A stretch of DNA of 42,059 bases from Actinomycetes bacterium (lineage in GTDB: Bacteria > Actinomycetota > Acidimicrobiia > Acidimicrobiales > Palsa-688). A program made the position numbers and the translations under genes. The stretch is from the NCBI GenBank assembly GCA_021811865.1, contig JAKAQB010000026.1:1-42059 (forward strand). The letters run 5' to 3'. Positions 1 through 9,062 of this stretch are shown piece by piece; position 1 is the first letter of the stretch, and each line of letters starts with the position of its first letter. The notes beneath the pieces were generated by a model. It searched no databases, was not told where the DNA came from, and worked only from the letters and a program-made list of their open reading frames with translations.

Positions 1-1
1 C

Positions 2-1003
2 TGGGTCGGCAGCGTGTTCCAGGGAATGGCGATGGGCCAGCGGGCCCTCGGCGAGGGAGGCCTCTCCGGCATCCCGATCACGAACGTGGAGAACGCCTGC
101 TCGAGCGGCTCGACCGCGATCTGGGACGCCGCTCTCGCGATCAGGGCTGGTGCCGTCGACGTGGCGCTGGCGCTCGGCGTCGAGCACCTGACGGGACGCT
201 TCCGGGGCGCCTTCACGCCCGACGAGAGCGACGTCGAGGCTCAGCGTGGTCTCACGATGCCCTCTGTCTACGCCATGCGGGCGCAGCGACACTTCGCCCA
301 GTACGGCACGAACTCCGAGCAGCTGGCGGCGATCGCGGCCAAGAACAAGCGCAACGCAGTGGCGAACCCCCTCGCGCAGTTCAAGAAGGCGGTCACCGTC
401 GAAGAGGTGCTGGCGTCACGGCTGATCGCAGCCCCGCTCCACCTGCAGGAGTGCGCGCCGGTGAGCGACGGCGCTGCCGCCGTCGTCCTCGTCAGCAAGC
501 GCAAGCGCGCCGAGCTCGGTGCCAGCAGGGCGGTACGCCTCGCCGCCTCCGTGCTGAAGAGCGGGCGTGCCGAGGTGGGCCTGAAGGACATGACCGTCGA
601 GGACCTCACCTGGCGGGCAGCCGAGGCGGCCTACGAGCAGTCGGGGCTCGCTCCGAGCGACGTCCGCTTCGCCGAGGTGCACGACTGCTTCAGCATCGCC
701 GAGGCGCTCAGGGTCGAGGGTCTCGGGCTGTTCCCCCACGGCGAGTACCCCGGCCGCGTGGTGAAGGGCGAGGCCGACCTCGACGGGCGCCTGCCGGTGA
801 ACGGGAGCGGCGGCCTGCTCGGCAAGGGGCATCCCCTCGGTGCGACCGGGGTCGCCCAGGTCGTCGAGGTGGTGCGCCAGCTGCGGGGCGAGGCCGGGGC
901 GAGGCAGATCCCCGGTGCCCGCGTGGGCCTGGCCCACTGCAGGGGAGGGAAGGCGCAGGGCGTCGAGGGCACGGCCTGCACGGTCAACATCCTCACGGTC
1001 TAG
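2..1003 (+). CDS. Thiolase (acyl-CoA acetyltransferase, SCP2-thiolase-like), 5' end outside window
   Basis: The reading frame is open from the window edge, so the N-terminus is missing; a GTG at 14 is internal. The visible 333 residues carry the nucleophilic-Cys motif NACSSG, an HDCF motif and GKGHPLGATG. The Cys in HDCF is the second catalytic Cys of SCP2-type thiolases, where the C-terminal CxG motif of classical thiolases is absent. The protein ends with an AHCRGG segment, like the AHNxGG of that family. Such enzymes cleave 3-oxoacyl-CoA with CoA to release acetyl-CoA, or run in reverse. Next to benzoyl-CoA genes a role in the beta-oxidation-like steps after ring opening is plausible, but the substrate cannot be read from the sequence. 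The next gene starts 10 bp after the stop, so they are probably co-transcribed. Confidence 0.88.
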   Translation, partial: WVGSVFQGMAMGQRALGEGGLSGIPITNVENACSSGSTAIWDAALAIRAGAVDVALALGVEHLTGRFRGAFTPDESDVEAQRGLTMPSVYAMRAQRHFAQYGTNSEQLAAIAAKNKRNAVANPLAQFKKAVTVEEVLASRLIAAPLHLQECAPVSDGAAAVVLVSKRKRAELGASRAVRLAASVLKSGRAEVGLKDMTVEDLTWRAAEAAYEQSGLAPSDVRFAEVHDCFSIAEALRVEGLGLFPHGEYPGRVVKGEADLDGRLPVNGSGGLLGKGHPLGATGVAQVVEVVRQLRGEAGARQIPGARVGLAHCRGGKAQGVEGTACTVNILTV

Positions 1004-1013
1004 GACGAGAACG

Positions 1014-2207
1014 ATGGCAATCACCGACGGCGCCTCACCGCCCGAACCGCAGGGATGGCTCGAGGAGGGCGAGCTGATCGCCGTCCCGTGCTCGCTGTAT
1101 CGGGGCGGGACGAGCAAGGCGGTCTTCCTCGACGAGTCCGTCGTGCCGGCGCACCCCGACGAGCGCGCCCGCTTCCTCCTCGCCCTGATGGGAAGCCCGG
1201 ACCCCCGCCAGATCGACGGCCTCGGCGGTGCCGACCTGCTCACGAGCAAGGTCGCCATCATCGGCCCTCCGAGCGTCCCCGGGGCCGACCTCGACTACAC
1301 CTTCGCCCAGGTGAGCGTGCGCGACGCCCGGGTGGACTACGACATCAACTGCGGGAACGTCTCGGCGGCGGTCGGCGTGTACGCGGTCGAGCGCGGTCTG
1401 GTCGCGAGCCACGGCGAGCGGGTCAGCGTGCGGATCAACAACGTCAACACCGGGCGTGTCTTCTACGCGGACGTGCCCGTGGCCGCCGGGCACGCCCGTG
1501 TCGAAGGCGCCTGCAGGGTCGACGGCGTACCCGGCTCGGGTGCCGAGATCCTCCTCGACCTGCGCGAGACGGTCGGCACCGTGACGGGCAGCCTCCTGCC
1601 GAGCGGTTCGCCGGTCGAGCTGCTCGACGTGCCCGGCCTCGGCCCGATCGAGGTGTCGATCGTCGACATCGCCTATCTCTGCGTGGCGGTGAGGGCGTCC
1701 GCCCTCGGGGTGCCGGCGGAGGCGCTCCCGGTGACGCCGTCCGAGGGCCTGCTCGATGCGGTCGACCGTCTGCAGCGAGCCGCCGCCCGCCGCCTCGGAC
1801 TCCCGGAGGGGACGCTCGTGCCGGTGCCGATCCTCGTGGATGAGCCGCACGACTACCTCACCCTGCAGGGAGAGCAGGTGGCCGCCTCGGACATCGACAT
1901 CGTGGCGGAGGTGATCGGTGGCCAGCCGCTCGCGCAGCACAAGGCGTTCCCCGGCGGGGCGGGCGTGACGCTGGCCGTGACGGCGCGCCTCGCCGGCACG
2001 GTGGCGGCCGTGCCGAACGGCACCGGGCCGGTGAGGATCGGCCACCCGAGCGGGCGGACGCTCGTCGACGTCGCCCTCGGGGCGGACGCCACGGGCGCTC
2101 CGAGCGTCGAGCGGGCGGCCTACAGCCGCACCGCCAGGCGGTTGCTGGACGGCTCGGCCTACGTGCCGGCGGCCTCGCTCCGCCCGGCACGGGAGCCGGC
2201 GAGATGA
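1014..2207 (+). CDS. PrpF/methylaconitate isomerase family protein
   Basis: A 397-residue protein of the PrpF family: diaminopimelate-epimerase fold, cis-trans or double-bond isomerisation of unsaturated di- and tricarboxylates such as 2-methylaconitate or 4-oxalomesaconate. Recognisable segments are the N-terminal PCSLYRGGTSKAVFL, DGLGGADLLTSKVAII and DINCGNVSAAVG; the Cys-Gly-Asn segment is the usual catalytic region. The ATG at 1014 was chosen because the open frame further upstream runs inside the thiolase. The stop overlaps the next ATG (ATGA at 2204-2207), indicating translational coupling to the CoA ligase. Its substrate here is unknown. Inference: isomerisation of an unsaturated acid formed after aromatic ring cleavage, perhaps as in the gallate or methylcitrate routes. 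Confidence 0.82.
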   Translation: MAITDGASPPEPQGWLEEGELIAVPCSLYRGGTSKAVFLDESVVPAHPDERARFLLALMGSPDPRQIDGLGGADLLTSKVAIIGPPSVPGADLDYTFAQVSVRDARVDYDINCGNVSAAVGVYAVERGLVASHGERVSVRINNVNTGRVFYADVPVAAGHARVEGACRVDGVPGSGAEILLDLRETVGTVTGSLLPSGSPVELLDVPGLGPIEVSIVDIAYLCVAVRASALGVPAEALPVTPSEGLLDAVDRLQRAAARRLGLPEGTLVPVPILVDEPHDYLTLQGEQVAASDIDIVAEVIGGQPLAQHKAFPGGAGVTLAVTARLAGTVAAVPNGTGPVRIGHPSGRTLVDVALGADATGAPSVERAAYSRTARRLLDGSAYVPAASLRPAREPAR

Positions 2208-3547
2208 TCCTGCAGCCCGACCTCGAGACGCTGCCGCATCATCGGCTCCGGGCACTGCAGGCCGATCGCCTCGGTGAGATCGTCCGCTTCGCCTACGAAC
2301 GCGTGCCGCTCTACACGCGGCGCTTCGAGGAGATGGGCGTGAAGCCCGACGACATCTCCGGGCTGGAGGACCTGGCCGGCCTGCCCTTCACGAGGAAGTC
2401 GGACCTGCGGGACACCTACCCCTTCGGCATGTTCGCCGTCCCGATGTCCGAGGTCGTCCGCATCCACGCCTCGACCGGGACGACCGGCCACCCGACCGTC
2501 GTCGGCTACACGCGCGACGACCTCGAGGTCTTCGCCACCGTCTGCGCTCGCGCGCTCGCCGCTGCCGGGGCGACACCCGGCATGATCCTGCACAACGCCT
2601 ACGGCTACGGGCTGTTCACGGGCGGTCTCGGCTTCCACGCCGGCGGAGAGCGCCTCGGCCTCGCCGTCCTGCCGGTCTCGGGTGGGTCGACCTCGCGCCA
2701 GGTCGACCTGATGCTCGACTTCCGGCCCGAGGTGCTCGCATGCACGCCCAGCTATGCCCTCACCCTTGCCGAGGAGCTGGCGCGCCGAGGGGTCCCTCCA
2801 CAGGAGGTGCCCGTCCGCTTCGCCGTGCTCGGCGCCGAGCCGTGGACCGAGTCGATGCGAAAGGAGATCGACGGGCTCCTCGGGGCGCGGGCGACGAACT
2901 GCTACGGGCTGTCGGAGATCGTCGGGCCCGGGGTCGCCTTCGAGTGCGCCGAGGCGCGCTGCGGCTCCCACGTTGCCGAGGACCACTTCCTCGCCGAGGT
3001 GGTCGACCCCGACACGGGGGCTGTGCTGCCCGACGGCGAGATGGGCGTCCTCGTCGTCACCACGCTCAGCAAGAGGGCGCTCCCGCTGCTCAGGTACTGG
3101 ACCGGCGACGTCACGAGCCTCTCGCGAGAGCCGTGCGCCTGCGGGCGCACCTTCGCCAAGATGTCGGCGGTGAGAGGCCGCACCGACGACATGCTCATCG
3201 TGCGCGGCGTGAACGTCTACCCCACCCAGATCGAGGGGGTCCTCGGAACCCTCGCCGAGCTGACGCCGAACTACCGGCTCGTGGTCACCCGTCCAGGCAC
3301 CTTGGACGAGTTGCGGGTCGAGGTCGAGCTGACCGAGATGCTCTTCAGGTCCGTCGCCGCCGAGATGCTGAGCGAGGACGAGCTGGACGCCCACCACGCC
3401 TTGGCAGGACTACGCGAGGCGCTCACCCAGGCCATCAAGTCCGCCGTCGGCGTGACCGCCAAGGTCCGTTTCCTCGCGCCCGGCACGGCGCCGAGGTCGC
3501 AGGGCGGGAAGCTGGCCCGCGTCGTCGACGAGCGCCGGCTGGACTGA
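2204..3547 (+). CDS. paaK: Phenylacetate-CoA ligase family enzyme (PaaK-like)
   Basis: A 447-residue adenylate-forming enzyme with the PaaK architecture. The N-terminal part has a YERVPLY segment, the AMP-binding loop is STGTTGHPTVVGYT near residue 90, and YGLSEIVGPGV and the hinge segment VRGRTDDMLIVRGVNVYPTQIE follow further on. The family converts an aryl acid, ATP and CoA into aryl-CoA, AMP and PPi in the cytosol; phenylacetate is the classic substrate. Length and motifs match PaaK rather than the longer benzoate-CoA ligases. It overlaps the PrpF-like gene by 4 bp and is the last gene of the thiolase-prpF-paaK run. The exact acid is uncertain: phenylacetate, hydroxyphenylacetate and related acids all fit. 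Confidence 0.88.
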   Translation: MILQPDLETLPHHRLRALQADRLGEIVRFAYERVPLYTRRFEEMGVKPDDISGLEDLAGLPFTRKSDLRDTYPFGMFAVPMSEVVRIHASTGTTGHPTVVGYTRDDLEVFATVCARALAAAGATPGMILHNAYGYGLFTGGLGFHAGGERLGLAVLPVSGGSTSRQVDLMLDFRPEVLACTPSYALTLAEELARRGVPPQEVPVRFAVLGAEPWTESMRKEIDGLLGARATNCYGLSEIVGPGVAFECAEARCGSHVAEDHFLAEVVDPDTGAVLPDGEMGVLVVTTLSKRALPLLRYWTGDVTSLSREPCACGRTFAKMSAVRGRTDDMLIVRGVNVYPTQIEGVLGTLAELTPNYRLVVTRPGTLDELRVEVELTEMLFRSVAAEMLSEDELDAHHALAGLREALTQAIKSAVGVTAKVRFLAPGTAPRSQGGKLARVVDERRLD

Positions 3548-3690
3548 ACCGGCGTCGGCGTCCCGGCTCCTCGCCGTGGGCCTCGAGGAAGCGGGCGCCT
3601 CGCTCTCACCTGGCAGCCCCGGGAAAGCAGCCGCGGCACGTCCGCGCCCCTGCCTGGCATGTTCACGACGCCCTACAACAAGCAAGGCAC

Positions 3691-3719
3691 TTGACGTGAG
3701 ACGACGAGAATGATGTACT
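3691..3719 (+). promoter_or_regulatory. Predicted promoter of the oah-bzd operon
   Basis: TTGACG at 3691-3696, a 17-bp spacer and TGTACT at 3714-3719, with TG one base before the -10 (an extended -10 TGn). It lies in the 230-bp gap before oah and is the only good sigma-A-like match seen there. The rest of the gap (3548-3690) holds nothing I recognise. Confidence 0.5.
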
Positions 3720-3754
3720 ACAGAATAGGAACGATGATCAAGAGAATGTAGAAC
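3715..3754. promoter_or_regulatory. Inverted repeat, probable PaaX-type operator
   Basis: GTACTACA (3715-3722) and TGTAGAAC (3747-3754) are inverted copies differing at one base, separated by 24 bp (32 bp arm to arm, about three helical turns). The left arm overlaps the predicted -10, as expected for a repressor site. A related pair with the same 32-bp offset sits in front of boxC/paaX. PaaX of E. coli is known to use widely spaced inverted half-sites. Assignment to the local PaaX is inference. Confidence 0.45.
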
Positions 3755-3777
3755 TGGTCGGAAGGACGGGTGAGTCG

Positions 3778-4848
3778 ATGGGGTTCGAGAAGCTGCCGCA
3801 GGTCGAGTACACCGAAGTGGGGTACACGAAGAGCGACTGGGTCGCCCGCATCACGATCGAGCGGCCGGAGTTCTACAACGCCTACAGCACGCGAACGCTG
3901 ATCGAGCTGGCTGCCGCCTTCCACGACGCCGCCTTCGACGACGAGGTGGCCGTCATCGTCTTCACCGGGAGCGGCACCACGGCGTTCTGCACCGGCGGTG
4001 ACGTGAAGGAGTACGAGCAGGTCTACACCCGGTCGCCGCACGACTACTGGAAGTACATGGGACTCTTCAGCGCCTACATCGAGAGCATCGTGACGAGCGG
4101 CAAGCCGGTCATCGCCCGGGTCAACGGCATGGCGGTGGGCGGGGGCAACGAGAGCCACCTCGCCTGCGACCTCTCGGTGATCGCCGAGCACGCCTACGTC
4201 GGCCAGGTCGGCACGCGGGTCGGCAGCGTCGCAGCCGGCGGTGCCACCCAGTGGCTCCCGCTCTTCGTCGGCGACCGGCGCGCCCGCTGGATGCTGATGC
4301 TCAACCGCCCGGTGCCCGCCTACCAGGCACTCGAGTGGGGGCTCGTCAACGAGGTCGTTCCGTCGGTGACGCGAGACGGCGACTTCGTCGTCCACGCGAG
4401 CGCCGAGGAGATCAGATTGGCCAAGCGGGGAGAGCAGGGCTATGCGATCGATCTCTCCCGGCTCGATGAGACGGTCGACGCCCTCTGCGCCGATCTCATC
4501 GACAAGTTCCCGGAGTGCACCCGCTACACCAAGCAGCAGACCAACTTCTGGAAGGACCTCGCCTGGCACCAGACCGCCGGCCATGCGCGTGACTGGCTGA
4601 GCGTCCACTTCGCCAGCTTCGAGCCGCTCGAGGGCATGGGTGCCTTCGTCGAGAAGCGGCCACCGCGCTACCGGGAGCTGCGCGAGCGTGCCGCCGCCGG
4701 CGGCTCGCCGGAGTTCGCCTGGGGGCCGTACGTGCAGAACTGCCCCGACTGCGGGGCGACGTACCTGCCGGAAGACTTCAGCTACTGCGGCCGGTGCGGC
4801 AAGGAGCTGCAGCCGGCGGCATCGGGTAACGGAGCAAAGGGGGGATGA
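3778..4848 (+). CDS. oah: 6-oxocyclohex-1-ene-1-carbonyl-CoA hydrolase (Oah/BamA) with C-terminal zinc-ribbon
   Basis: A 356-residue crotonase-superfamily protein. It matches the ring-opening hydrolase of anaerobic benzoyl-CoA degradation (Oah, BamA, BzdY), which hydrates and hydrolytically opens 6-oxocyclohexenoyl-CoA to 3-hydroxypimelyl-CoA. Diagnostic segments are ERPEFYNAYST, FTGSGTTAFCTGGDVKEYEQ, KPVIARVNGMAVGGGNE and VGTRVGSVAAGGATQWLP, plus a C-terminal part with LDETVDALCADLIDKFPECT and HFASFEPLEGMGAF that ordinary enoyl-CoA hydratases lack. After residue 315 comes an extra tail with Cys322, Cys325, Cys337 and Cys340 (CPDC-X11-CGRC), a zinc-ribbon-like knuckle that I do not recall in characterised BamA proteins. 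The start has GGAAGGA about 11 bp upstream. The stop overlaps the bzdN start region. Confidence 0.88.
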   Translation: MGFEKLPQVEYTEVGYTKSDWVARITIERPEFYNAYSTRTLIELAAAFHDAAFDDEVAVIVFTGSGTTAFCTGGDVKEYEQVYTRSPHDYWKYMGLFSAYIESIVTSGKPVIARVNGMAVGGGNESHLACDLSVIAEHAYVGQVGTRVGSVAAGGATQWLPLFVGDRRARWMLMLNRPVPAYQALEWGLVNEVVPSVTRDGDFVVHASAEEIRLAKRGEQGYAIDLSRLDETVDALCADLIDKFPECTRYTKQQTNFWKDLAWHQTAGHARDWLSVHFASFEPLEGMGAFVEKRPPRYRELRERAAAGGSPEFAWGPYVQNCPDCGATYLPEDFSYCGRCGKELQPAASGNGAKGG

Positions 4849-4850
4849 GG

Positions 4851-6020
4851 ATGCAGAACCTGGCGGTCCTCGATCCGTATCAGGACCTCAGCTTGAAAGA
4901 GGCCTTCGCCTACTGCCGCGACCTCGTCGAGGACCCCGACTTCCCGACCGTGCGGCGCTGGCGGGAGGCGGGCGGCAAGGTCGTCGGCCACTTCCAGGTG
5001 TACTTCCCCGAAGAGATCGTCCACGCGGCGGGCGCGCTGCCCTTCAAGGTGCGCGGCGCTCCGGTCGAGGCGAGGCAGGGAGAGTCACACTTCGGTTCGG
5101 GTCTCTGCTCCATCTTGAAGACCTCTCTCGAGCTCATCTTGAGCGACCGGGTGCAGCTGGACATGTTCGTCTCCCACCCGATCTGCGACTCCGCCCGCAA
5201 CCTCGCAGCCGTGTGGGGCAGAAACGCCGACTACCCCTGCGAGATCCTCTACCTGCCGCAGAACGCCAACTCGGCGCACTCGGCCGACTATCTGCGGGGG
5301 GAGTACGCCCGGCTCGTCCGGGGGGTCTCCGCCGTCGCCGAGCATCCCGTCACCGACGACGACCTGCGGCGATCCCTCGGCGTCTTCAACGAGAACCGGC
5401 GGCTCATGCGGGAGCTGTACGAGATCAAGCGCTCGACTCCCTGGCTCGTCGCGGTGGACGAGGCGTACGTGCTCGTCGCCCTCGGCGGCATGATCCCCCG
5501 CGACGAGCACAACGAGCTGCTCTCCTGGTTCCTCCCGCGGATCCGGGAGCGTGATGCGTCGCCGCAGGACCGCATGCGCCTCGTGTTCGAGGGCGGGTTC
5601 TGCGAGCAGCCGCCGCTCGACTTGCTGAACACGATCGCCAAGTTCTCCTATGTGGTGGACGACGACCTGCTCATCGGGCTGCGGTGGATCACCTCCGACG
5701 TCCCTGCCGGCGAGGACCCGCTGGCCGACCTGGCGGTGGCCTATCTCGAGCAGTCCTCCTACAGCCCGGTCCAGCACGACCTCCGCAAGCCGAAGGAGGC
5801 GATGCTGATCGAGCGGATCCGCAACGCCGGCGCCGGGGCCGCCATCGTCACCGCCGCCAAGATGTGCGAGCCGGGCCTCGACGAGGTCGTCGCCTACGTG
5901 AAAGCGCTCGACGAGGAAGGCATCCCCTACTTCGTGAGCGAGTTCGAGGAGCGGATGACCAACTTCGACAACATGCAGATCCAGCTCGAGACGTTTATCG
6001 AGAACCTGCTCTTCGCCTGA
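4851..6020 (+). CDS. bzdN: Benzoyl-CoA reductase, BzdN/BcrC-type subunit
   Basis: About 390 residues, of the 2-hydroxyacyl-CoA dehydratase D-component/benzoyl-CoA reductase family. Family-like segments include TVRRWREAGGKVVGHFQVY, PEEIVHAAGALPFKVRG, FVSHPICDSARNLAAVW and the C-terminal KMCEPGLDEV. With the next gene it should form the catalytic half of class I benzoyl-CoA reductase, which reduces benzoyl-CoA to a cyclohexadiene-carbonyl-CoA using ferredoxin electrons driven by ATP hydrolysis. ATG 4851 was preferred over ATG 4845 because the AAAGGGGGG stretch (4836-4844) is correctly spaced only from 4851; 4845 would overlap the oah stop as ATGA. A 2-hydroxyacyl-CoA dehydratase is the alternative, but gene order and the adjacent Oah favour benzoyl-CoA reductase. 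Confidence 0.87.
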   Translation: MQNLAVLDPYQDLSLKEAFAYCRDLVEDPDFPTVRRWREAGGKVVGHFQVYFPEEIVHAAGALPFKVRGAPVEARQGESHFGSGLCSILKTSLELILSDRVQLDMFVSHPICDSARNLAAVWGRNADYPCEILYLPQNANSAHSADYLRGEYARLVRGVSAVAEHPVTDDDLRRSLGVFNENRRLMRELYEIKRSTPWLVAVDEAYVLVALGGMIPRDEHNELLSWFLPRIRERDASPQDRMRLVFEGGFCEQPPLDLLNTIAKFSYVVDDDLLIGLRWITSDVPAGEDPLADLAVAYLEQSSYSPVQHDLRKPKEAMLIERIRNAGAGAAIVTAAKMCEPGLDEVVAYVKALDEEGIPYFVSEFEERMTNFDNMQIQLETFIENLLFA

Positions 6021-6031
6021 TCGGAGGCACG

Positions 6032-7390
6032 ATGTCCACAACGTCAACGCGAGCGCCCGCAACACCGGGCGACGCCACGAGCGCCTCCGGGACGCCGCTC
6101 GTCGGGCGGGGGAACAAAGAGGGCAACCGGCTGTTCCGCGAGTGGTTCGAGGAGCTGACCGCAGCGCCCGAGAAGGGCGAGCAGGCCGCCTACGTCTTCG
6201 TGATGGGAAGCATGGCCGAGCTGCTCCGCGTCTTCGACTTCCACACGATCTTCCCCGAGGTGAACGGGCTGCAGACAGCCGTCCGCCACGTGGCAGACGA
6301 CTACATCGCCCAGGCCGAGGACTACGGGTACTCGACCGACGTCTGTGCGTACGTGAAGGCGGACGTCGGCCTGCAGCTGCGGGACGGCAGCCACCCCATG
6401 GGAACGATCCCGAAGCCGGCACTCTCGGTCTACACGAACGCCTGCAACACCTACATCAAGTGGGCGGAGATCTGGGAGCGTCTCTACCACGTGCCGATCT
6501 TCACCCTCGACGTGCCCGGCACGCGCCGGGCCGGCGGCCAGACCTGGCGCGGCAGCGACGACTTCGCCAACGACCTCCGCTACGTCCAGGGCCAGATCGA
6601 GGAGCTGATCGGCGTCTGCGAGACGGTGTCGGGCAAGCGCTTCGACATCGACAAGCTCCGCGAGACCATGGGTTTCGCCAACCGGATGAGCAGGGCCTGG
6701 AAGAGGATCATCGAGCTCAACAAGGCCACCCCGGCCGTCTACAACGCCGTCACCGACGGCACCGTCTACCTCGGCATGGTGAACGGCTTCCGGGGACGAG
6801 AAGAGGGTGCCAGGTACTTCGAGGACCTCGTGGAGGAGCTCGAGTACAAGGCTGCCCACCACATCGGCACGCCGTTCGAGGAGAAGTACCGCCTCGTCTT
6901 CGCCGGTGTCCCCTGCTACCCGATCTTCCGCCGCTTCGGGGAGATGTTCAGTGAGTGGGGAGGCACCTTCGTCGGCTCCACCTATCTCTGGTTCGCCTCG
7001 GGCGGGGCGAACATGGGCTTCGAGTACGACCTCGACCGTCCACTCGAGAGCCTGGCCGAGGGGACGCTCGTGACGGTCCGGGACGCCATGGACGCGATGT
7101 TCTACTCGGACACGCTGCTCGCCGACATGGTCGAGCCGTTCGGGATCGACGGCGTCGTCTACCACCCGATCAAGTCCTGCCGCACGGTCTCGACAGGCCT
7201 GGCCGACAGCCGCCGGGTGATCATGGAACGGACCGACGCCGCAACGCTGTTCATCGAGTCCGACCACATGGACAAGCGCGCCGTGTCCGAGGCCCAGCTG
7301 AAGAACCGCATCGACGCCTTCTTCGAGGGCCTTGCGTCGCGACGCCAGCGCAGGGCGGCGGGAGTGGACCGGCAGGGAAGGGAGAGCTGA
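6032..7390 (+). CDS. bzdO: Benzoyl-CoA reductase, BzdO/BcrB-type subunit
   Basis: 452 residues; partner of BzdN in the substrate- and cofactor-binding module. It resembles BcrB/BzdO over most of its length: [29 protein letters not shown], a Cys-containing [24 protein letters not shown], a conserved [10 protein letters not shown] stretch and the late [16 protein letters not shown] and [10 protein letters not shown]. The two Cys segments (VCAYVKAD and SCRTVS) are in positions used for the Fe-S cluster in this family. The start ATG 6032 has CGGAGG at 6022-6027, 11 bp after the bzdN stop. About 25 N-terminal residues are low-complexity Ala/Thr/Ser. BzdP follows 5 bp after the stop. Confidence 0.87.
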   Translation: MSTTSTRAPATPGDATSASGTPLVGRGNKEGNRLFREWFEELTAAPEKGEQAAYVFVMGSMAELLRVFDFHTIFPEVNGLQTAVRHVADDYIAQAEDYGYSTDVCAYVKADVGLQLRDGSHPMGTIPKPALSVYTNACNTYIKWAEIWERLYHVPIFTLDVPGTRRAGGQTWRGSDDFANDLRYVQGQIEELIGVCETVSGKRFDIDKLRETMGFANRMSRAWKRIIELNKATPAVYNAVTDGTVYLGMVNGFRGREEGARYFEDLVEELEYKAAHHIGTPFEEKYRLVFAGVPCYPIFRRFGEMFSEWGGTFVGSTYLWFASGGANMGFEYDLDRPLESLAEGTLVTVRDAMDAMFYSDTLLADMVEPFGIDGVVYHPIKSCRTVSTGLADSRRVIMERTDAATLFIESDHMDKRAVSEAQLKNRIDAFFEGLASRRQRRAAGVDRQGRES

Positions 7391-7395
7391 GAGCG

Positions 7396-8220
7396 ATGGC
7401 ATACGCGGCTGGAGTCGATGTCGGTTCGACGCAGACCAAGGCGGTCATCATCGACGACGACCTGGAGATCGTCGGCCGGGCGCTGGTCGACACAGGGGCG
7501 AGCGTCACCCTCGCCGCCCAGAACGCCTACCAGGCGGCGGTTCGCGACGGGGACATCCACGAGGAAGAAGAGGGGGTCGGCTTCATCGTCGGCACCGGCT
7601 ACGGGCGCTACAAGGTCACCTTCGGCGACGCCCAGACGACCGAGATCTCCTGCCACGGGCGCGGGGCCGTCCACATGTTCCCGGACACTCGGACAGTCGT
7701 GGACATGGGTGGTCAGGACACCAAGGCGATCAGGGTGAGCCCGACCGGGGAGATCCTCGACTTCGTGATGAACGACAAGTGCGCTGCCGGGACGGGTCGC
7801 TTCCTCGGCGCGGCGGCGACGGCGCTCGACATCGCCCTCGGCGATCTCGGCCCGACAGCGCTCAAGTCGGAGCGGCCGGTGAAGATCTCGACGACCTGCA
7901 CGGTCTTCGCGGACTCCGAGATCCTCTCGTGGCTCGGCAGGGGCAAGAAGGTCGAGGACATCTTGATGGGGGTGCACCGCTCGGTCGTCTCGCGGGCGCT
8001 CAGCCTCATGCGGCGCGTCGGCATCGAGCAGGAGGTGACCTTCACCGGAGGCGTGGCCAACAACCTCGGGATGGTGGAGGTGCTGAACGAGGAGCTCGGG
8101 TTCGCGGTGAACGTCAGCTCCGACTCCCACTACATGGGCGCCCTCGGCGCCGCGCTGTTCGCCATGGACCGCATCGTCGCCGGGCGCAGCCCGGCCCACT
8201 CCTCGGAGGCACTGTCATGA
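7396..8220 (+). CDS. bzdP: Benzoyl-CoA reductase activator ATPase subunit BzdP-type
   Basis: 274-residue BadF/BadG/BcrA/BcrD ATPase of the ASKHA fold. It has the phosphate-binding [11 protein letters not shown] at the N-terminus, [12 protein letters not shown] in the second lobe and TFTGGVANN near the C-terminus. Cys129 (in NDKCAAGTG) and Cys168 (in [10 protein letters not shown]) are 39 residues apart, the spacing of the two Cys by which each half of such dimers coordinates a bridging [4Fe-4S] cluster. The enzyme couples ATP hydrolysis to low-potential electron transfer from ferredoxin to the BzdNO module. Both activators here are near 30 kDa, as in the Azoarcus BzdPQ type rather than the Thauera BcrAD type with one longer subunit. 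It overlaps bzdQ by 4 bp (ATGA). Confidence 0.88.
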   Translation: MAYAAGVDVGSTQTKAVIIDDDLEIVGRALVDTGASVTLAAQNAYQAAVRDGDIHEEEEGVGFIVGTGYGRYKVTFGDAQTTEISCHGRGAVHMFPDTRTVVDMGGQDTKAIRVSPTGEILDFVMNDKCAAGTGRFLGAAATALDIALGDLGPTALKSERPVKISTTCTVFADSEILSWLGRGKKVEDILMGVHRSVVSRALSLMRRVGIEQEVTFTGGVANNLGMVEVLNEELGFAVNVSSDSHYMGALGAALFAMDRIVAGRSPAHSSEALS

Positions 8221-9062
8221 GCGTCACGGCAGGGATCGACGTCGGGGCGACCTACACCAAGGTCGTCGTGACCGGGGACGGGGAGATCGCCGGCCAGGCG
8301 CTCGTCCGTTCGGGCTACAAGCCGGGCGAGGCGGCAGAGGCCGCCTTCGGGCTTGCCTGCGACGAAGCGGGCATCGACCGGTCGAAGGTGGACTACATCG
8401 TGGCCACCGGTTACGGGCGCTTCCAGGTCCCCTTCAGCCAGGTCACCGCGACGGAGCTCACCGCTGCGGCGTGGGGCTGCCACGCCCTCTACCCAGGGAC
8501 GAGGACGATCCTCGACGTCGGGGGGCAGTCGGTGAAGGCGTCGCGGATCGACGAGATGGGGCGCGTCAAGTCCTTCCGGTTGAACGAGAAGTGCGCTGCC
8601 GGAACCGGGGCCTTCCTCGAGAAGACGGCTCGCTACATGGGTTATGAGACCGAGGAGATCGGTCCGCTCGCCGCCACGTCAAACGAGGCGGTCGCCATCT
8701 CAGGCGTCTGCACCGTCTTTGCCGAGGCCGAGGTGATCAACCACCTCTCCCAGGGCATCCCGCCGGCCGACATCATGCACGGGGCGATCGTCTCGCTCGT
8801 CGGCAAGTCCGTCCAGCTGATGAAGCGCGTGAAGATGGAGCCGGAGTACACCCTCATCGGTGGCATCATGCGCTACCCGACCATGGTGACGGCGGTGCGG
8901 GCCCAGCTGAAGGTGGACGTGAACGTCCCCGACGGCGACCTCGTGCAGCTCGTCGCCGCCCTCGGCGCGGCCACGCTCGCGGCCCACCAGGCCAACAAGA
9001 TCGCCGAGGGCCGGGCCGCCGGCGCCGGGCGTCCCGGTGCGCTGGCCGCCGCCGGTTCGTAG
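8217..9062 (+). CDS. bzdQ: Benzoyl-CoA reductase activator ATPase subunit BzdQ-type
   Basis: 281-residue paralogue of the preceding gene, with the same ASKHA motifs: [11 protein letters not shown] at the N-terminus, [11 protein letters not shown] in the second lobe and a Gly-Gly loop ([10 protein letters not shown]). Cys126 (NEKCAAGTG) and Cys165 ([10 protein letters not shown]) are again 39 residues apart. It should pair with BzdP to hold the inter-subunit [4Fe-4S] cluster. The order N-O-P-Q is that of the Azoarcus bzd cluster. The start overlaps the bzdP stop (ATGA), giving coupled and presumably equimolar synthesis. The C-terminal 25 residues are Ala/Gly-rich and probably disordered. Confidence 0.88.
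   Translation: MSVTAGIDVGATYTKVVVTGDGEIAGQALVRSGYKPGEAAEAAFGLACDEAGIDRSKVDYIVATGYGRFQVPFSQVTATELTAAAWGCHALYPGTRTILDVGGQSVKASRIDEMGRVKSFRLNEKCAAGTGAFLEKTARYMGYETEEIGPLAATSNEAVAISGVCTVFAEAEVINHLSQGIPPADIMHGAIVSLVGKSVQLMKRVKMEPEYTLIGGIMRYPTMVTAVRAQLKVDVNVPDGDLVQLVAALGAATLAAHQANKIAEGRAAGAGRPGALAAAGS

Noticed and set aside
416..1261. Long minus-strand open frames opposite thiolase, PrpF, bzd, box and Ior genes (for example the 1350-codon frame opposite 15412-19464)
   Set aside because: High-GC antisense shadows; their translations are Arg/Asp/His-rich without family motifs, while the plus-strand frames carry clear conserved domains.
4851..9062. 2-hydroxyacyl-CoA dehydratase with activator (HgdABC-type) instead of benzoyl-CoA reductase
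   Set aside because: Two different activator subunits, the N-O-P-Q order, and the upstream Oah and downstream benzoate-CoA ligase all favour benzoyl-CoA reductase.
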